A stretch of 41,111 bases of DNA from Patescibacteria group bacterium UBA6489 (GCA_002435385.1 DJMN01000018.1:6295-47405); one strand, 5' to 3'; counted from the stretch's first letter, positions 9,334 to 19,712 are shown. The notes: generated by a model not told the origin, from the sequence alone. A program made the numbers and translations.

Positions 9334-10809
9334 ATGTCTGAAAATAAATTTAATAAATATTGTATAAACCAACAACATAATCCCACATCTTTTGTAATCT
9401 GACATAATGTTACTAATTCTACTCAAACAATACTCAATTGATGATGAAGTTATTTTATGGATCCATATTGTTCTAACAATATTGAAATACCTGAAAATAT
9501 AGATAAATTAGAAAATATAGATTTGTTCAATGACTTAATTGAAGAGTTTATTAAAAACACTAAATGTACATCAGATAAAAATCAAGTATTTGAAAACACT
9601 AACATTTATACAGAATTTAAAATATTTTTATTAAAGACTATAACTACAAATATAGATTCCCAGAATTGGAATAGGTTAAATAAACTTATAGAAGATTTTG
9701 AAGTAAGATATAACCTAAAAAAATATTATATAGAAATACCAGAAGGTACCACAAAAATAGAAGAGACTCCTTTTTTTGATAAAATCTTGGAACTATTTAT
9801 AGAAGAAAAGAACTCTCCTTACCAAAAAAAAGATATAGGAAAAATAACAAAAATGTATGATAGTTTTAGAGATTATATAACTGAATTAAGTTTTAAAGGT
9901 CAAATTGCTATTGATGATATTACCTATAGTAGATATGAAGCTCTCATTACTGATTTTAGAATAAGAAAGTGATTCCATGTAAAATGAATTGTTGAATGTT
10001 ATGATAGAGTAGTCTCTACAATATTTCCTGATTATGAAAAAAATAATGAGTTTGTAAGAGTAGCAATGTTAAACTTTCTTACTGCATATCATTTGGTAAA
10101 GCAAGTATTTAGCTGAAAAAAAAGAGAAACGACAACTCAAAACTGAGAAAAAGAAAGAGCATTTGAACATCCTAAATGAGTTATGAAAATAATTTTGGAT
10201 GAATTACCAAATCCTGACCTCATAAAAATAATAATAGCTTTACTTCATGATGTAATAGAAGATATACCTTGAATGACTGAAGAAATATTAGAAGAAATAT
10301 TCTTAGTGAATGTTGCAGAATGAGTAAAAGAGTTATCAAAAATAGATTGGAGATTATTTTTGGAAGAAGATGAATATAATAAAATAAAAGAATATGAAGA
10401 TAGATATTCTGAAAATGAATTAAAAGGACAAGTAGAATACTTGGAAATAAAATGAAAAGCAAAAGAGAAAAGAAATGAAACATATTTTGGTAGATTAGAT
10501 GAACTAAAAGAACGTATATTTGATGCTAAATGTGCTGATAGAATACATAATTTAAGAACACTTGGACCTATGTCTGCTTACAAAAAAGCAAAAAAAATAA
10601 TAGAAACAAAAAAGTATTTTATGGATGAAGCATTAAAGAGAAAAAGAAGACAAAAAAAAGAATGAATTATACTATGAAAATGAAGGCATTTTGCTTATGA
10701 TATTATGCAAGCAGAAATGAACGAATGGTTAAAAGATAAAGAAGTTTTAGAAGAATATAATAAACAAATTAATGAAGAATTTTATAGACAAATAGAAAAA
10801 AACACATAA
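9334..10809 (+). CDS. RelA/SpoT-type HD hydrolase without synthetase domain
   Basis: 491 aa. The HD domain has all the metal-site motifs of the RelA/SpoT hydrolase family: FEHPKGV near residue 276, ALLHDVIED near 300 (HD followed by ED) and CADRIHNLRTL near 399. This predicts hydrolysis of (p)ppGpp or a related nucleotide. No synthetase domain, TGS or ACT domain can be seen. The first ~240 residues are Asn/Glu/Ile-rich and not recognised; the last ~80 are basic and helical. gmk, which handles GMP/GDP, starts 74 bp downstream, echoing the gmk-spoT neighbourhood of enterobacteria. It could instead be an HD phosphohydrolase with another substrate. Confidence 0.8.
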
Positions 10810-10846
10810 AAATAAAACTATCTTTTTTAATTTAAAGATTTTTATA

Positions 10847-10852
10847 TATAAT
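10847..10852 (+). promoter_or_regulatory. possible -10 box before gmk
   Basis: TATAAT within tatatataatg, 31 bp before the gmk start. No convincing -35 is visible, so gmk may also be read from the upstream gene. Confidence 0.4.
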
Positions 10853-10882
10853 GTGCGGAATATTTCTTAAAGAAGGTATTAA

Positions 10883-11476
10883 ATGTGACACATATTCTTC
10901 ATAATGTGAATTTCTGGTTCTGGAAAATGAACCCTTATAAAAAATCTAAAAAATGCCGATATAAAAGAAAAACATATACCACTCTCCTACAAAACCAGAC
11001 CAATAAGAGAGCATGAAACTGATTGAGTAGATTCATATTTTATTAGTAGAGAAGAATTTGAAAAATCTATAAAAAATAAAGAATTTTTAGAATATGCTAT
11101 CCCCTATGATTGAAATGATTACTATGGTACAAAATATGTTGATGTAATTGATAACTGAATAAAAAAATCAAGAAATGTTATAAAAGAGATAGATATAAAT
11201 TGATTGAAGAGATTAAAAAAACAAAGACCTGAATTGAGTGATTTTTATAGTACAATTTTCTTAGATATACCTGATTCTATTGTAAAACAAAGAATAGAAA
11301 AGAGATGAGAATCAATGGAAAAAGATGATTTTGAAAGAAGAAAGCATGCTGCCAAGATGGAAAAAGATGAATCAAGAAAAGAATGTGATTATATAATTGA
11401 TGCTACTAAAACAGAAATAGAAGTCTTAGATGAAGCATTGAAAATAATAAATACTATAATATGAAAATCCATATAA
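10883..11476 (+). CDS. gmk: guanylate kinase
   Basis: Converts GMP and ATP to GDP and ADP. 197 aa, typical length. The P-loop GISGSGKGT is at residues 9-17, followed by the GMP-binding segment SYKTRPIREHETDGVDSYF and FLEYAIPYDGNDYYGT. The lid region has KRGESMEKDDFERRKH. The ATG at 10883 was chosen over the internal ATG at residue 8 because GHIFFI completes the usual first beta strand. The reading frame runs through a TGA (11462-11464) and ends at TAA 11474, overlapping the trmD start by 16 bp. With the standard code the two genes would seem to end and start at the same point. Confidence 0.95.
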
Positions 11477-12114
11477 TTACAATTTTCCCTGAAAGTTTTG
11501 ATTCATATATGAATACTAGCATCATATGAAGAGCAAAAGAAAAATGATTATTTGAGATTTTTTTTTATAAATTAAATGACTTTTCAGATAGAAACTTTAA
11601 ACAAGTGGATGATAAAGCTTATGGTATGCATGGACAAGTTATAAGCCCTGAACCACTATACAAGGCGATAAGTCATATACAAGAAAAAATTTGAAAAGAC
11701 GTTCCTATTGTTTATATGTCTCCTAAGTGAAACTTACTAAATCAAAAGAAAGTTGAAGAATACTATAAAAAATTAGATGAAGAGTTTATAATTATATGTG
11801 GACATTATGAATGAATTGATCAAAGGATTGTGGATAATTATGTAGATTTTGAGATTAGTATTTGAGAGTATATCCTCTCTTCTTGAGAAATAGCTGCTGA
11901 AGTATTTATAGATGCTTTAATTCGACATATTCCATGAGTGTTATGAAATGAGAAATCTTTAGAAGAAGAAAGTTTTTCTGAAAAATTTTGTAGACAAAAA
12001 GAGCATCCTGTATATACTCGTCCTAGAGATTTCAAATGATATAAAGTTCCTGATGTTTTATTATCATGAAATCATAAAAAAATAGAAGACTGGAAAAGAG
12101 ATAATCTCTCTTAA
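11461..12114 (+). CDS. trmD: tRNA (guanine-N1)-methyltransferase
   Basis: Methylates G37 of tRNAs reading CNN codons using S-adenosylmethionine, preventing frameshifts. 217 aa, slightly shorter than E. coli (255). Seen: MKIHIITIFPESFDSY at the start and DDKAYGMHGQVISPEPLYKA. The trefoil-knot SAM site is CGHYEGIDQR near residue 113 with GEYILSSGE after it, and the C-terminal domain has EHPVYTRPRDFKGY. It overlaps the end of gmk, so the two are probably translationally coupled. The loop normally written GGGxGM is changed to GMHGQV. Confidence 0.95.
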
Positions 12115-12143
12115 TTTTAGTAAAACTATTAACTATAAATATT

Positions 12144-12935
12144 ATGTTATATTTAGATTCCCTTTTAGCAAAAATTCCTAGACTTGATTTCAACCCATAT
12201 TTAAAATCTTTATGGCCTCATATTACATTTGAGTCTGTATTAAAATTTATGGTGATATACTTTGCTGTTTTATGGATAGCTGTGGTTATATGGGTTATAA
12301 AAGATATTATCAATAGAACTGATAGTATTTTATTACAAGTTGTTTCTATTTTGATTGTTTTATTAGGAACCCCTTTATGAATTTTTGTGTACCTTATAAT
12401 AAGACCGTGAAAAACTATTTTTGAAAAATATTATGAAGAGATAGAAGATAATTTAGATTGTCTTTCTGATATGATGCAAGATAAAAATATTGGTAAACCT
12501 AAGAAAATAAGGTGTTATAATTGTAATGAAAAATTAGATGAAGACTTTAGTTTTTGTCCTAAGTGTAAGGAAAAGCTAAAAGAAGAATGTAAAAAATGTA
12601 AAAAAGAGATAAGGATTTGATGGGATATTTGTCCTTATTGTTGAAAAGAGACTTGATATAAAAAGCCTGATTCAGAAGATAAAAAGGATAAGGAAAATAG
12701 TAATTGAAATGATAAAAGTGGAAAAAAAGATAAAAAAGAAAAAGGTAATGATGAACAACTTTTAGCAGAATGAAATGAAGATATTAATGAAAATATTGAG
12801 GATAAAAAAGAAGAGAACAAAGAAGAAAATAAGGATATTTTAGTTAAAAATAATGAGAATACTGATAATAAACCTAAAAATGATAATTTTAAACATAAAT
12901 CTAAAAATTTTTTCAAGGGAAAGTTTAAAGTTTAA
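12144..12935 (+). CDS. membrane protein with double zinc ribbon and charged tail
   Basis: 263 aa. Residues ~25-55 form a hydrophobic membrane segment (FMVIYFAVLWIAVVIWVI) and a second runs at ~65-88 (VSILIVLLGTPLGIFVYLII). A cytoplasmic part carries two zinc ribbons: CYNC...CPKC and CKKC...CPYC, eight cysteines in CxxC pairs. The last ~90 residues are a low-complexity Lys/Glu/Asn tail ending KNFFKGKFKV, perhaps disordered or nucleic-acid binding. Specific function unknown. It is the last gene of the gmk-trmD group, followed by a strong terminator. Confidence 0.8.
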
Positions 12936-12937
12936 TT

Positions 12938-12971
12938 AAAAAAGGTATGAAAAATTTTTCATACCTTTTTT
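12938..12971. terminator. bidirectional terminator between convergent genes
   Basis: A perfect palindrome aaaaaaggtatgaaaaa / tttttcatacctttttt with T-runs in both directions. It serves the zinc-ribbon gene (plus) and the Ham1-like gene (minus), whose stop is at 12976. Confidence 0.9.
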
Positions 12972-12975
12972 AAGG

Positions 12976-13596
12976 TTAAATATCTAGTAAGTATTTCATG
13001 GCATCTATTTGCTTCTGGAGTTCTAGAAAAAAGTCTTTTTCATCCCAAGTTGTCCGATATTTTCAGGTAATTTTTGATTTGTATAAATTACAAAGTGGAA
13101 AATATAATTGTTTTTCTCATACTACTTTATCTGTTAAGATATATTCTCTTTTGTATTCTGTCGTTTTTAGTTCTCAGTTTGGAAATAATATAGCCCAAGA
13201 ATCAAGAAAATAGAATTCTAGTTCTCATCATTTTTCTGTGGCTAGATTTTTGTAATATTCTAACATCAAGTTATAAATATCTTCTTGATGTAATTCAAAT
13301 TCATTTAATCAATTTTGTTCTATTGCTTTTCTTTTTATGAGTGTTGGATCAAAATTTATATTATCAAAAAATATAGAATGGTCTATGGTTAATATTGGAT
13401 GTTTTATGTCTTTGTTTTTATATGGTTCTATTTTTTGTAAGGTATTTTCCATTGCTGTGGTTCATGTTTCTTTTACATTAACTAAGTCTGGATATATTTC
13501 TATTCCTACATTTTCATCTATTTTGGTGAATAGTTTTTTTAACCTTTCTAGCTTTTGCTTGTTTCAACTTGCTAAGTATATTTTTGAATATTTCAT
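12976..13596 (-). CDS. Ham1/RdgB-like NTP pyrophosphatase family protein
   Basis: 206 aa. The N-terminus KIYLASGNKQKLERLKKLF matches the opening strand and NxxK motif of the Ham1/ITPase family, which removes ITP/XTP from the nucleotide pool. TTAMENTLQKIEPY fits the following helix, and TIDHSIFFDNI sits where the acidic (DDSG) motif is expected but is divergent. The rest (NGLNEFELHQEDIYNLMLEY) is not typical. I would call it a divergent member; the substrate is uncertain. It is the last gene of a minus-strand cluster that also holds a hydrolase, a lipoprotein and a phosphoesterase. Confidence 0.55.
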
Positions 13597-13618
13597 GGTG
13601 TTTATTTTTACATTTTTA

Positions 13619-13708
13619 TAATCCCTCCCTCTTCGTTCCTCAGAGTACTCTACCCCAGGGCATACTCTCTTGCTTCGCAATTCACCTTACCTTTGGAAAA
13701 GGGAGAAA
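13619..13708. repeat. GC-rich intergenic repeat element, copy A (~90 bp)
   Basis: Begins aatccctccc, passes gtactct.cccagg.catactctctt, and ends ttcaccttacctttg..aaagggagaaa. The same order of blocks recurs at 30119-30215, where it lies in frame inside a gene. It is much richer in G and C than its surroundings. It fills most of the gap between the Ham1-like and hydrolase genes. Confidence 0.85.
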
Positions 13709-13740
13709 TTTCTTTCATTCTTAACAATTTTTATTCTCTA

Positions 13741-14310
13741 TTAATCTATATAATCAAACAATTCTGGAAATGTGAAATTATTTGTTCATTGACATAGGTG
13801 TTGCATGTTTTGAAATTCTACAAATTCTTTATTTTCTAGGTATGTAAAATATTCTTTTGCACTAAACATATTTATAACTGGATCATCATCAGAGAGAAAA
13901 ATAGTATACTTATTTTTTAGTTTATTTATATTTCTAAAGTCTAATTGTACATCACAATAAGAGGCTAAGTTATAGAATGCATCTCAAAGTATTTTTTCTC
14001 ATAATTCATCTGCTAGGTTGTTATAAACTGGTGCAACTAGTAGAATATTTATTCAGGTTATTTTGTTATTTTCTATGAATTTTAGAGCTAGTTTAGTTCA
14101 TAGAGAGTGTCATATAACTACATCTCAAGGATTTAATTTTATATTTTCTAAATCTTGTAGTTGTTCTCAGATTACTGGATAATCTGTGTTTGTAAGATTT
14201 GGGCAATGTACTTTGTATCACTTTTTTTCAAATTCTTTTTTTGCCCATGGAAACCAGTTGGAGTCTGAATTTGCTTCCCAACCGTGGAGGATTAGTGTTT
14301 GTTTTTGCAT
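13741..14310 (-). CDS. RBBP9/YdeN-type serine hydrolase
   Basis: A small alpha/beta hydrolase of 189 aa. Seen: LILHGWEANSDSNWFPWAKK at the start, as in RBBP9/YdeN proteins; the nucleophile elbow GHSLG at ~residue 71-75; LSDDDPVIN for the acid; and QHLCQG near the end for the histidine. The natural substrate of this family is poorly known. The ATG at 14310 is 12 bp after the stop of the upstream lipoprotein gene, so they are probably co-transcribed. Confidence 0.8.
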
Positions 14311-14321
14311 GGTAAATAATA

Positions 14322-15305
14322 TTAGTTATTAAATGTTTCTGTTTGCTCACACTTTGATTTATCTACAATTTTTATATCTTCATAACAATTATTTTTATCC
14401 ATAGCATAATGACCTGATAGTATTTTAAATGTTAAATTATCAATACCTTCTACTTCATATCATCAAAAACAATAACCTTTTACTCATTCTGAATAAAAGT
14501 CCTTTCTTTCTACATTCGTTACTTCCAATTTTCAATTTTCATAAATTAAATCATATGTTAACCTTGTTCAATCTAAGTATCATTTAAAGCTACATGTACT
14601 ATTGAAAAAGTTATGACTATATATATCTGAAATACTTAAATCAACTCTTCCTATTTCTTCTCCCTCTAATAAATAAGGTCTAACTTCTTCTTCAAATATA
14701 CTTCTATCAGATAAATCAAAAATTATATTATTTCAATTTATAATACTAAATAACTTAGTTTGTATATGTCCTCCTGTTCAATTATCTACTCTCTCAAAAG
14801 AAATGAATTTTTTATCACTTATTACCACTAATTCATATTTAATATCTCCTGTATTCCAATCATAGTTTTCTTCATAAATCTTTTGCCACTTATTATCCTT
14901 AAAAGATAATATATAATATCATTTAAATTTTCAGTTTGCTCATCAAGCTTTTATATATAAATCTTTACTTTCGAACAAGATTATATATTCAATTTTTCAA
15001 TCACCTTCAAAATCTATTTTATCCACTTTTCTAATTTCTGCATCTTTAGAAAGAAGTTTTCTTATTTCTTCTGATTCTTTTTTATTTTCAGAAATAACAA
15101 TTTCTTTAGATTTTTCTGAAATTCTATTTAATGACTCTTCTTTTCTTTCTTCAAGATTTCATGTTTCATCTTTTAATTCTTTATTTAATAATACAACTCA
15201 TGTTTCTGTTTCATTTAAATTTATATTGTTTCATTCTTGTTTATTACTTCCACAAGAACTTAAAACCAAAACACATATTAACAATAAAATTTTTATATTT
15301 TTCAT
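14322..15305 (-). CDS. lipoprotein related to the DKNYY-array proteins
   Basis: 327 aa. Signal peptide MKNIKILLLICVLVLSSCGS with lipobox LSSC (lipidated Cys18). A Glu/Lys-rich linker (residues ~35-90) precedes a folded part with VDKIDFEGDGKIEYIILFES, typical of secreted beta proteins. The signal peptide is nearly the same as that of the DKNYY protein at 20320-21357, and the C-terminus (DKNNCYEDIKIVDKSKC) repeats the end motif of that family, but the middle lacks DKNYY repeats. It starts 19 bp after the phosphoesterase stop, so the two are one unit. Likely an anchored surface protein; role unknown. Confidence 0.8.
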
Positions 15306-15323
15306 AAACATTATTTTTAAATA

Positions 15324-16451
15324 CTAAACTTTAATCAGTGGCACTAAAACTTCCCAATCACTTAAACCTCAATGATATGCAACATATGGTTTATTAACTC
15401 AATCTTGTATTATATAGCCATCTTTAGGTAATAATAAAAAATCCCCAATTCTGTCTAAAAATTTTTTATTTTTAGAATTTCAAAATAGTTTCATTTTTAA
15501 AATCTCTTCTTTTGAAAAAATATCTAGATAAGAACTTAATTTTTCTTTAACTTGATTATAAAATTTTTCAGTTAATCAATTTTTTACAAAACATATTTGA
15601 GATCTTCTTTCTCAACTTAGAGGCATAGCTAACATATCATAAATTTCAGGATAATCTTTTAAATCAATAATATTTTCACAATTTATTTGTCAATGATCTG
15701 CTGTGACTAGTAAAAGAGTATTAGCTTGTTTTAGGTATTCTTCTAATTTCTTAAAATGACAATCTAAATCATCAAAATGATTTTTTAATTCTACAGAATC
15801 TATTCAATAATCGTGAGAGATAGTATCAAATTCTCACCAATAGGTATAAATATATTTTTGTTTATTGTTGTAATTTAAAGCATTTTTTATTTGACTAAAA
15901 CAATTTGGTAAATCATTGTATCCTAATACTTTTGAGTTTTTGTTATAGAATTTATTATATTCTGAGTTTATATACCTATTGTCTGTAACAATGAAAACAT
16001 CTTTGTTAGATTTTCAATAAAAATTTGTCTTTTGAGATAAGTTTCCAATATCTATTTTATCACCTAAAGTTACTCAAGATATTTTATGTTTCCAAGGTAA
16101 TATTTGTGCAATTGCTCCAACTTCTTTTAGAAACATGTTCCATCATGTTATTGCATGTTCACTTGCTGTGTATCAGGTTGCAAATGTGGTTATTGCTGTA
16201 GATGTTGTGGATGGGAAAACTGATGTCATGTTTCAGGCTAATTTTGAGTACAAAAAACTATCTTTTCAGTATGTTTCAAGCCATTTGTATCATAATGCAT
16301 CTATTAAGAATAGTACTACATTGTCATATTTTTGTAGGTTTTTTGATTTTAGTAAGTCTAATTCTGGGTATTTTGGCGTTACTCAGCAATAAGACATTAT
16401 GCTTGAGATTAGGTTTACTGTGTTGTTTCAGTTGTAGTTTGGAAGTTGCAT
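15324..16451 (-). CDS. type I phosphodiesterase/nucleotide pyrophosphatase (alkaline phosphatase superfamily)
   Basis: 375 aa. Metal and nucleophile motifs of the superfamily: VVLFLIDALGYKWLE (first Asp), VFPSTTSTAITTFATGYTAS (Thr nucleophile region, with EHAITGWN after it), GEFDTISHDYG and VTADHGQI. The ATG at 16451 was preferred to that at 16397 because MQLPNYNGNNTVNLISSI fits the N-terminus of this family. No signal peptide is obvious. It hydrolyses phosphodiester or pyrophosphate bonds; the substrate is unknown. A lipoprotein gene follows directly. The 164 bp upstream (16452-16615) hold no gene I can support. Confidence 0.85.
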
Positions 16452-16615
16452 TTTATTTTTTTAGGTTGAAGATAAAAAGTTCTTTTATTTATTCTACTGT
16501 AAGAAAAAATATATTGTTTTTTTCTTGTATTACAAGAAAGGTTATTAAAAATTAAAAGATTTTTATGCTTTATATTCCTTTTTTCTTATTTTATTACTTA
16601 CACCAAAATACAAAA

Positions 16616-17557
16616 TTATTGTAAATCCTCACATTCTGATTTTTCTACTAAATTTTGCCGTTTATAACAATAGTTATTATCCTTTACATATATTCTATCA
16701 ATTACTTCAAAAGTAACAGGATTAACTCATTTTAATATATTATCCTCATAATATACATTATTTTTATCTTTTGCATGTCTACCAGTTGATATTTCAAAAG
16801 TAATTGGATCAGCTCATCTTAGTATACTATCCTTATAATAGACATTATCTTTGTCCTTTATATAATCAATACTAAGTAATTTAAAGGTAGTTGAATCAAC
16901 TCATTCTAATATACGATCCTTATAATAAACATAGTTTTTATCTCTTGCATACATCCGATCACCAAATGTCTCAAAAGTAACTGGATCAGCTCCTTCTATT
17001 ATGTCTCCATTATAATAAACATAGTTTTTATCTTTTGACCTAAGAGTAGTCAATACTTCAAATGTTTTGGAATCCATCTTTTCTACTTTACGATTCCGCT
17101 TATAAACATAGTTCTTATCTTTCGTATAGGTTCTATCCAAAATACGAAAAGATTCTACATCTAATTCTTCTTTTACTTTTCAAAAATAAAATATGTTGTT
17201 CTTATCTTTGGCATAGCCTCCTTCTAATATTTCAAAAGTATTAATATCTATATTCTCTATTTTTATACATTCTAACATTGGTCTTATATCATCTGGGGAT
17301 ATTCAATGACAACAGTATACCTTATCTTTATCTTTTGAATAATAATCACCTAAGACCTCAAAGCTTTTTATATCAATGTCCTTTAGTCTTTCTGTTTTCG
17401 ACCTTGTATCTCCGTCTATATTTCTCTCTCAAACTACAGTTGTATAATAAACTTTATCTGACTTAACATTGTATCATTTTTTAAAGTCACTAAAATCATC
17501 AGAACATGAAAATAAAAATAAGGTAGATATTAACAATAAAACTTTTATATTTTTCAT
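16616..17557 (-). CDS. DKNYY-repeat lipoprotein (array copy 1)
   Basis: 313 aa. Lipoprotein signal MKNIKVLLLISTLFLFSCSD with Cys18. The rest is a run of ~28-30-residue repeats of the form (K/R)DKNYVYY-x5-I-x-G-(A/V)DP-x-TFE, at least seven in a row, for example DKNYVYYNGDIIEGADPVTF. It ends with the family motif NYCYKRQNLVEKSEC. Such DKNYY repeats are common in secreted bacterial proteins of unknown function; they probably form stacked beta structure on the cell surface. It has its own promoter and TGTAAG direct repeat upstream. Confidence 0.85.
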
Positions 17558-17586
17558 AAAAATTATTTAGATTATAAACATTCCAT

Positions 17587-17618
17587 ATTATATAACTTTA
17601 ATGTAAGGAAAGTGTAAG
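17587..17618 (-). promoter_or_regulatory. promoter with TGTAAG direct repeat, copy A
   Basis: On the minus strand CTTACA-N5-CTTACA (plus coordinates 17602-17607 and 17613-17618, 11-bp period), then 9 bp and TATAAT (17592-17587). The pair sits over the -35 region, as PhoB/PhoP-type sites do. It precedes DKNYY copy 1. Confidence 0.65.
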
Positions 17619-17623
17619 AAAAT

Positions 17624-17828
17624 CTAATTTTTACGTCCTGCTTGCTTATTAAATTCATATTTTATCTCTTTAAATTTTTCTTGAGATTCTTTTGTGTTTG
17701 TTGTTATTGTATTTTTTATTTCTATGATTTCAGCATCATTTGTTTGAGTATCATAGATGGCAAATGTTCAAGTTCAGGTTTTATATGCTCAAACTTTTCA
17801 TGGATGTTGGAAATTATTGTGATTTCAT
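17624..17828 (-). pseudogene. metallophosphoesterase remnant A (internal deletion)
   Basis: Near-identical to the intact gene at 19713-20300 over its 3' part (GEVGAYKTGTGTFAIYDTQT through the tail NKQAG-K-N) and over ~20 bases at the 5' end. The middle, with all metal-binding motifs beyond the start, is missing, and one base is lost near the start so that a stop follows after four codons (ATGAAATCACAATAA). It cannot encode an enzyme. Confidence 0.9.
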
Positions 17829-17846
17829 GTTTTTTAGCTTTAGAAA

Positions 17847-18649
17847 TTAATAATTCCATCAGCAACCAGATTTTTCTACTATTTTTCAAAATTTATAACA
17901 ATTGTTTTTGTCTTTTGAATAAGTAGAATTTATAATTTCAAAAGTACCTATATCTACATTTTCTATTTCAAGATATTTTCTATTTCAAGATATTTTCATT
18001 TAAACTTATCACGATAAGTTTTATCATAATCAACGTAAAAAATTTTGTTATCTGATTTTATATAGTGAGTAAATGAAAGTATAAAGTTTCCACTATCTTT
18101 ACCTACATATGAAGATAAAATTTTAAAATCTTTTCAAGATGTTCATTCTATTTTTATTCCTCTATAATATACATTATTTTTATCTTTCGCATATCATTTT
18201 TCTAATACTTGAAAAGTCTCTGAATCAACATTAGATATTTTATCTGTAAAATAATAAAAATCATTTTTGTCTTTTGAGTACAAATCTCATAATAGTTCAA
18301 AGGAACTAGAATCTGCTCATGAAAATTTAGATGTATATCATTCTCATCACTGATTTGTCACATAAACATTATCTTTATCCTTAAAATAATAAAAGTGCTC
18401 ATAATAATCTCATGTAAAAGAGCCTAATATTTTGAATGTACTAGAATCTACTTTTTCTAAAACTTTATGTAACTCTGCACTTCAAAGAAACATTTTTTTA
18501 AAGTGTTGTTTATTGTTATTAAACAAATACTCTACTCACCAATCTTTAGTTATATAGTCTCTGTTTTCATAGGCTTTCCAAAAACAAAGACCTGAAACTA
18601 TAACAAAGACGACTAGACTTAATATAATTATTTTCTTTTTATTTTTCAT
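17847..18649 (-). pseudogene. DKNYY-repeat protein (array copy 2), frameshifted near the C-terminus
   Basis: The open part is 17963-18649, 228 aa, starting with an uncleaved signal anchor (MKNKKKIIILSLVVFVIVSG) and three to four DKNYY repeats (e.g. DKNDFYYFTDKISNVDSETF). At 17963-17996 a 17-bp unit, ctatttcaagatatttt, is present twice in tandem. Removing one copy restores the frame and yields the family C-terminus KYLEIENVDIGTFEII ... DKNNCYKFGKIVEKSGCGWN ending at 17847. The break removes ~40 residues including both conserved cysteines. It may still make a shortened anchored protein. Confidence 0.85.
17963..17996. repeat. 17-bp tandem duplication
   Basis: ctatttcaagatatttt occurs twice without spacing (17963-17979, 17980-17996). 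The length is not a multiple of three, so it shifts the frame of DKNYY copy 2. It may be reversible by slippage or recombination. Confidence 0.95.
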
Positions 18650-18683
18650 AAAAGTTATTTTAAAATAATAAAATATATTAAGT

Positions 18684-18715
18684 ATTATATAACTTTAATG
18701 TAAGGAAAGTGTAAG
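18684..18715 (-). promoter_or_regulatory. promoter with TGTAAG direct repeat, copy B
   Basis: TGTAAG at 18699-18704 and 18710-18715 (11-bp period) and ATTATA at 18684-18689 (TATAAT on the minus strand), precisely as in copy A. It precedes DKNYY copy 2. Confidence 0.65.
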
Positions 18716-18720
18716 AAAAT

Positions 18721-18830
18721 CTAATTTTTATGTCCTGCTTGTTTATTAAATTCATATTTTATCTCTTTAAATTTCTCCTGAGATTCTTTTGTGTTTGTTG
18801 TTATTTTTATTATGGTTTTAGTTCTTAAGA
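18721..18830 (-). pseudogene. metallophosphoesterase remnant B (C-terminal tail only)
   Basis: From the stop codon at 18721 to ~18817 it matches the last ~30 codons of the intact gene (KFKEIKYEFNKQAGHKN). It then jumps to the few bases around the old start (atggttttag). All enzyme motifs are gone. This is a further step of the decay seen in remnant A. Confidence 0.85.
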
Positions 18831-18831
18831 A

Positions 18832-19626
18832 CTAATAATTCCATCAACAACCAGATTCTTCTACTATTTTTCATTCTTTATAACAATTGTTCTTATCTTT
18901 TGAATAAAAAAAGTTAATAACTTCAAAAGAATTAATATCTACATTTTCTATCTCAAAATACTTTAATCCTTTATTAGAATCATTAAAATAAAAAATTTTA
19001 TTATTAGAACTTATATAGCTTGTAGAGGCATAAACATATCATCAACTACCTTTAGATTCTCAAGAGTACAAAATTCTAAAATTTTTTCATGATAATCAAT
19101 CTATTTTGTCTGATTTATAGTAAATATTATTATTATCCTTTGCATAAAAATTTCATAATAATTTAAAGGTATTTAAATCTACTCAGTCTAATTTAAATTC
19201 CACTTGTCATTCTGGTCATCTTGTTGAAAAATAAACATTATCTTTATCTTTAATATAATAAGCATAATTTTTATTATCTAAATAATGATAAAAAATACTG
19301 TAATTTAATAATTCAAATGTTTTTGAATCTACTCATTTTAAGATTTCTATTGAGTAAGTATTTTTATCAGAATCTGTTCAAAAAAATTTATAAACATTAT
19401 CTCTATCTTTAATATATGTACCATTAATAACTTCAAAACTATCTGTATCAACAGATCAACTAGAACCTTTTATTTCCAATAAATATTCTCAATATTTGCT
19501 AATATAATATACTTTTCAATCTTTTTTTATGAAGTCTCTATTTTTGAATAGATTCCAACCGATAAAAACTCAGATTACAATAAAAATTATCAAACTGATT
19601 ATAATTATTTTCTTTTTATTTTTCAT
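18832..19626 (-). CDS. DKNYY-repeat anchored protein (array copy 3)
   Basis: 264 aa, intact. The N-terminus MKNKKKIIIISLIIFIVIGV is a signal anchor without lipobox, like copy 2. Repeats include DRDNVYKFFGTDSDKN, DKDNVYFSTRGPEGQVEF and DNNNIYYKSDKIDGLS. The C-terminus KYFEIENVDINSFEVINFFY ... DKNNCYKEGKIVEESGCGWN keeps both cysteines and shows the frame that copy 2 has lost. It is preceded by direct-repeat promoter C. Confidence 0.8.
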
Positions 19627-19675
19627 AGAAATTATTTAAGATAATAAAATACAAAATAATAAATATTTTAAAAGT

Positions 19676-19707
19676 ATTATATAACTTTAATGTAAGGAAA
19701 GTGTAAG
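19676..19707 (-). promoter_or_regulatory. promoter with TGTAAG direct repeat, copy C
   Basis: TGTAAG at 19691-19696 and 19702-19707 and ATTATA at 19676-19681. It is the same sequence as copies A and B over more than 35 bp and lies right after the stop of the intact metallophosphoesterase gene. Confidence 0.65.
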
Positions 19708-19712
19708 AAAAT

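Noticed and set aside
10220..10483. 87-codon minus-strand hydrophobic frame
   Set aside because: It is antisense to the HD hydrolase, and the Leu/Phe/Ile richness is the mirror of Lys/Glu codons.
16395..16397. ATG at 16397 as the start of the phosphoesterase
   Set aside because: The frame continues upstream to an ATG at 16451, giving LPNYNGNNTVNLISSI, which fits the family N-terminus.
16202..16555. 117-codon plus-strand frame, opposite the phosphoesterase gene
   Set aside because: It is antisense to a gene with clear phosphoesterase motifs and its composition (Leu/Phe/Cys/Ile-rich) is that of a complement of AT-rich coding DNA.
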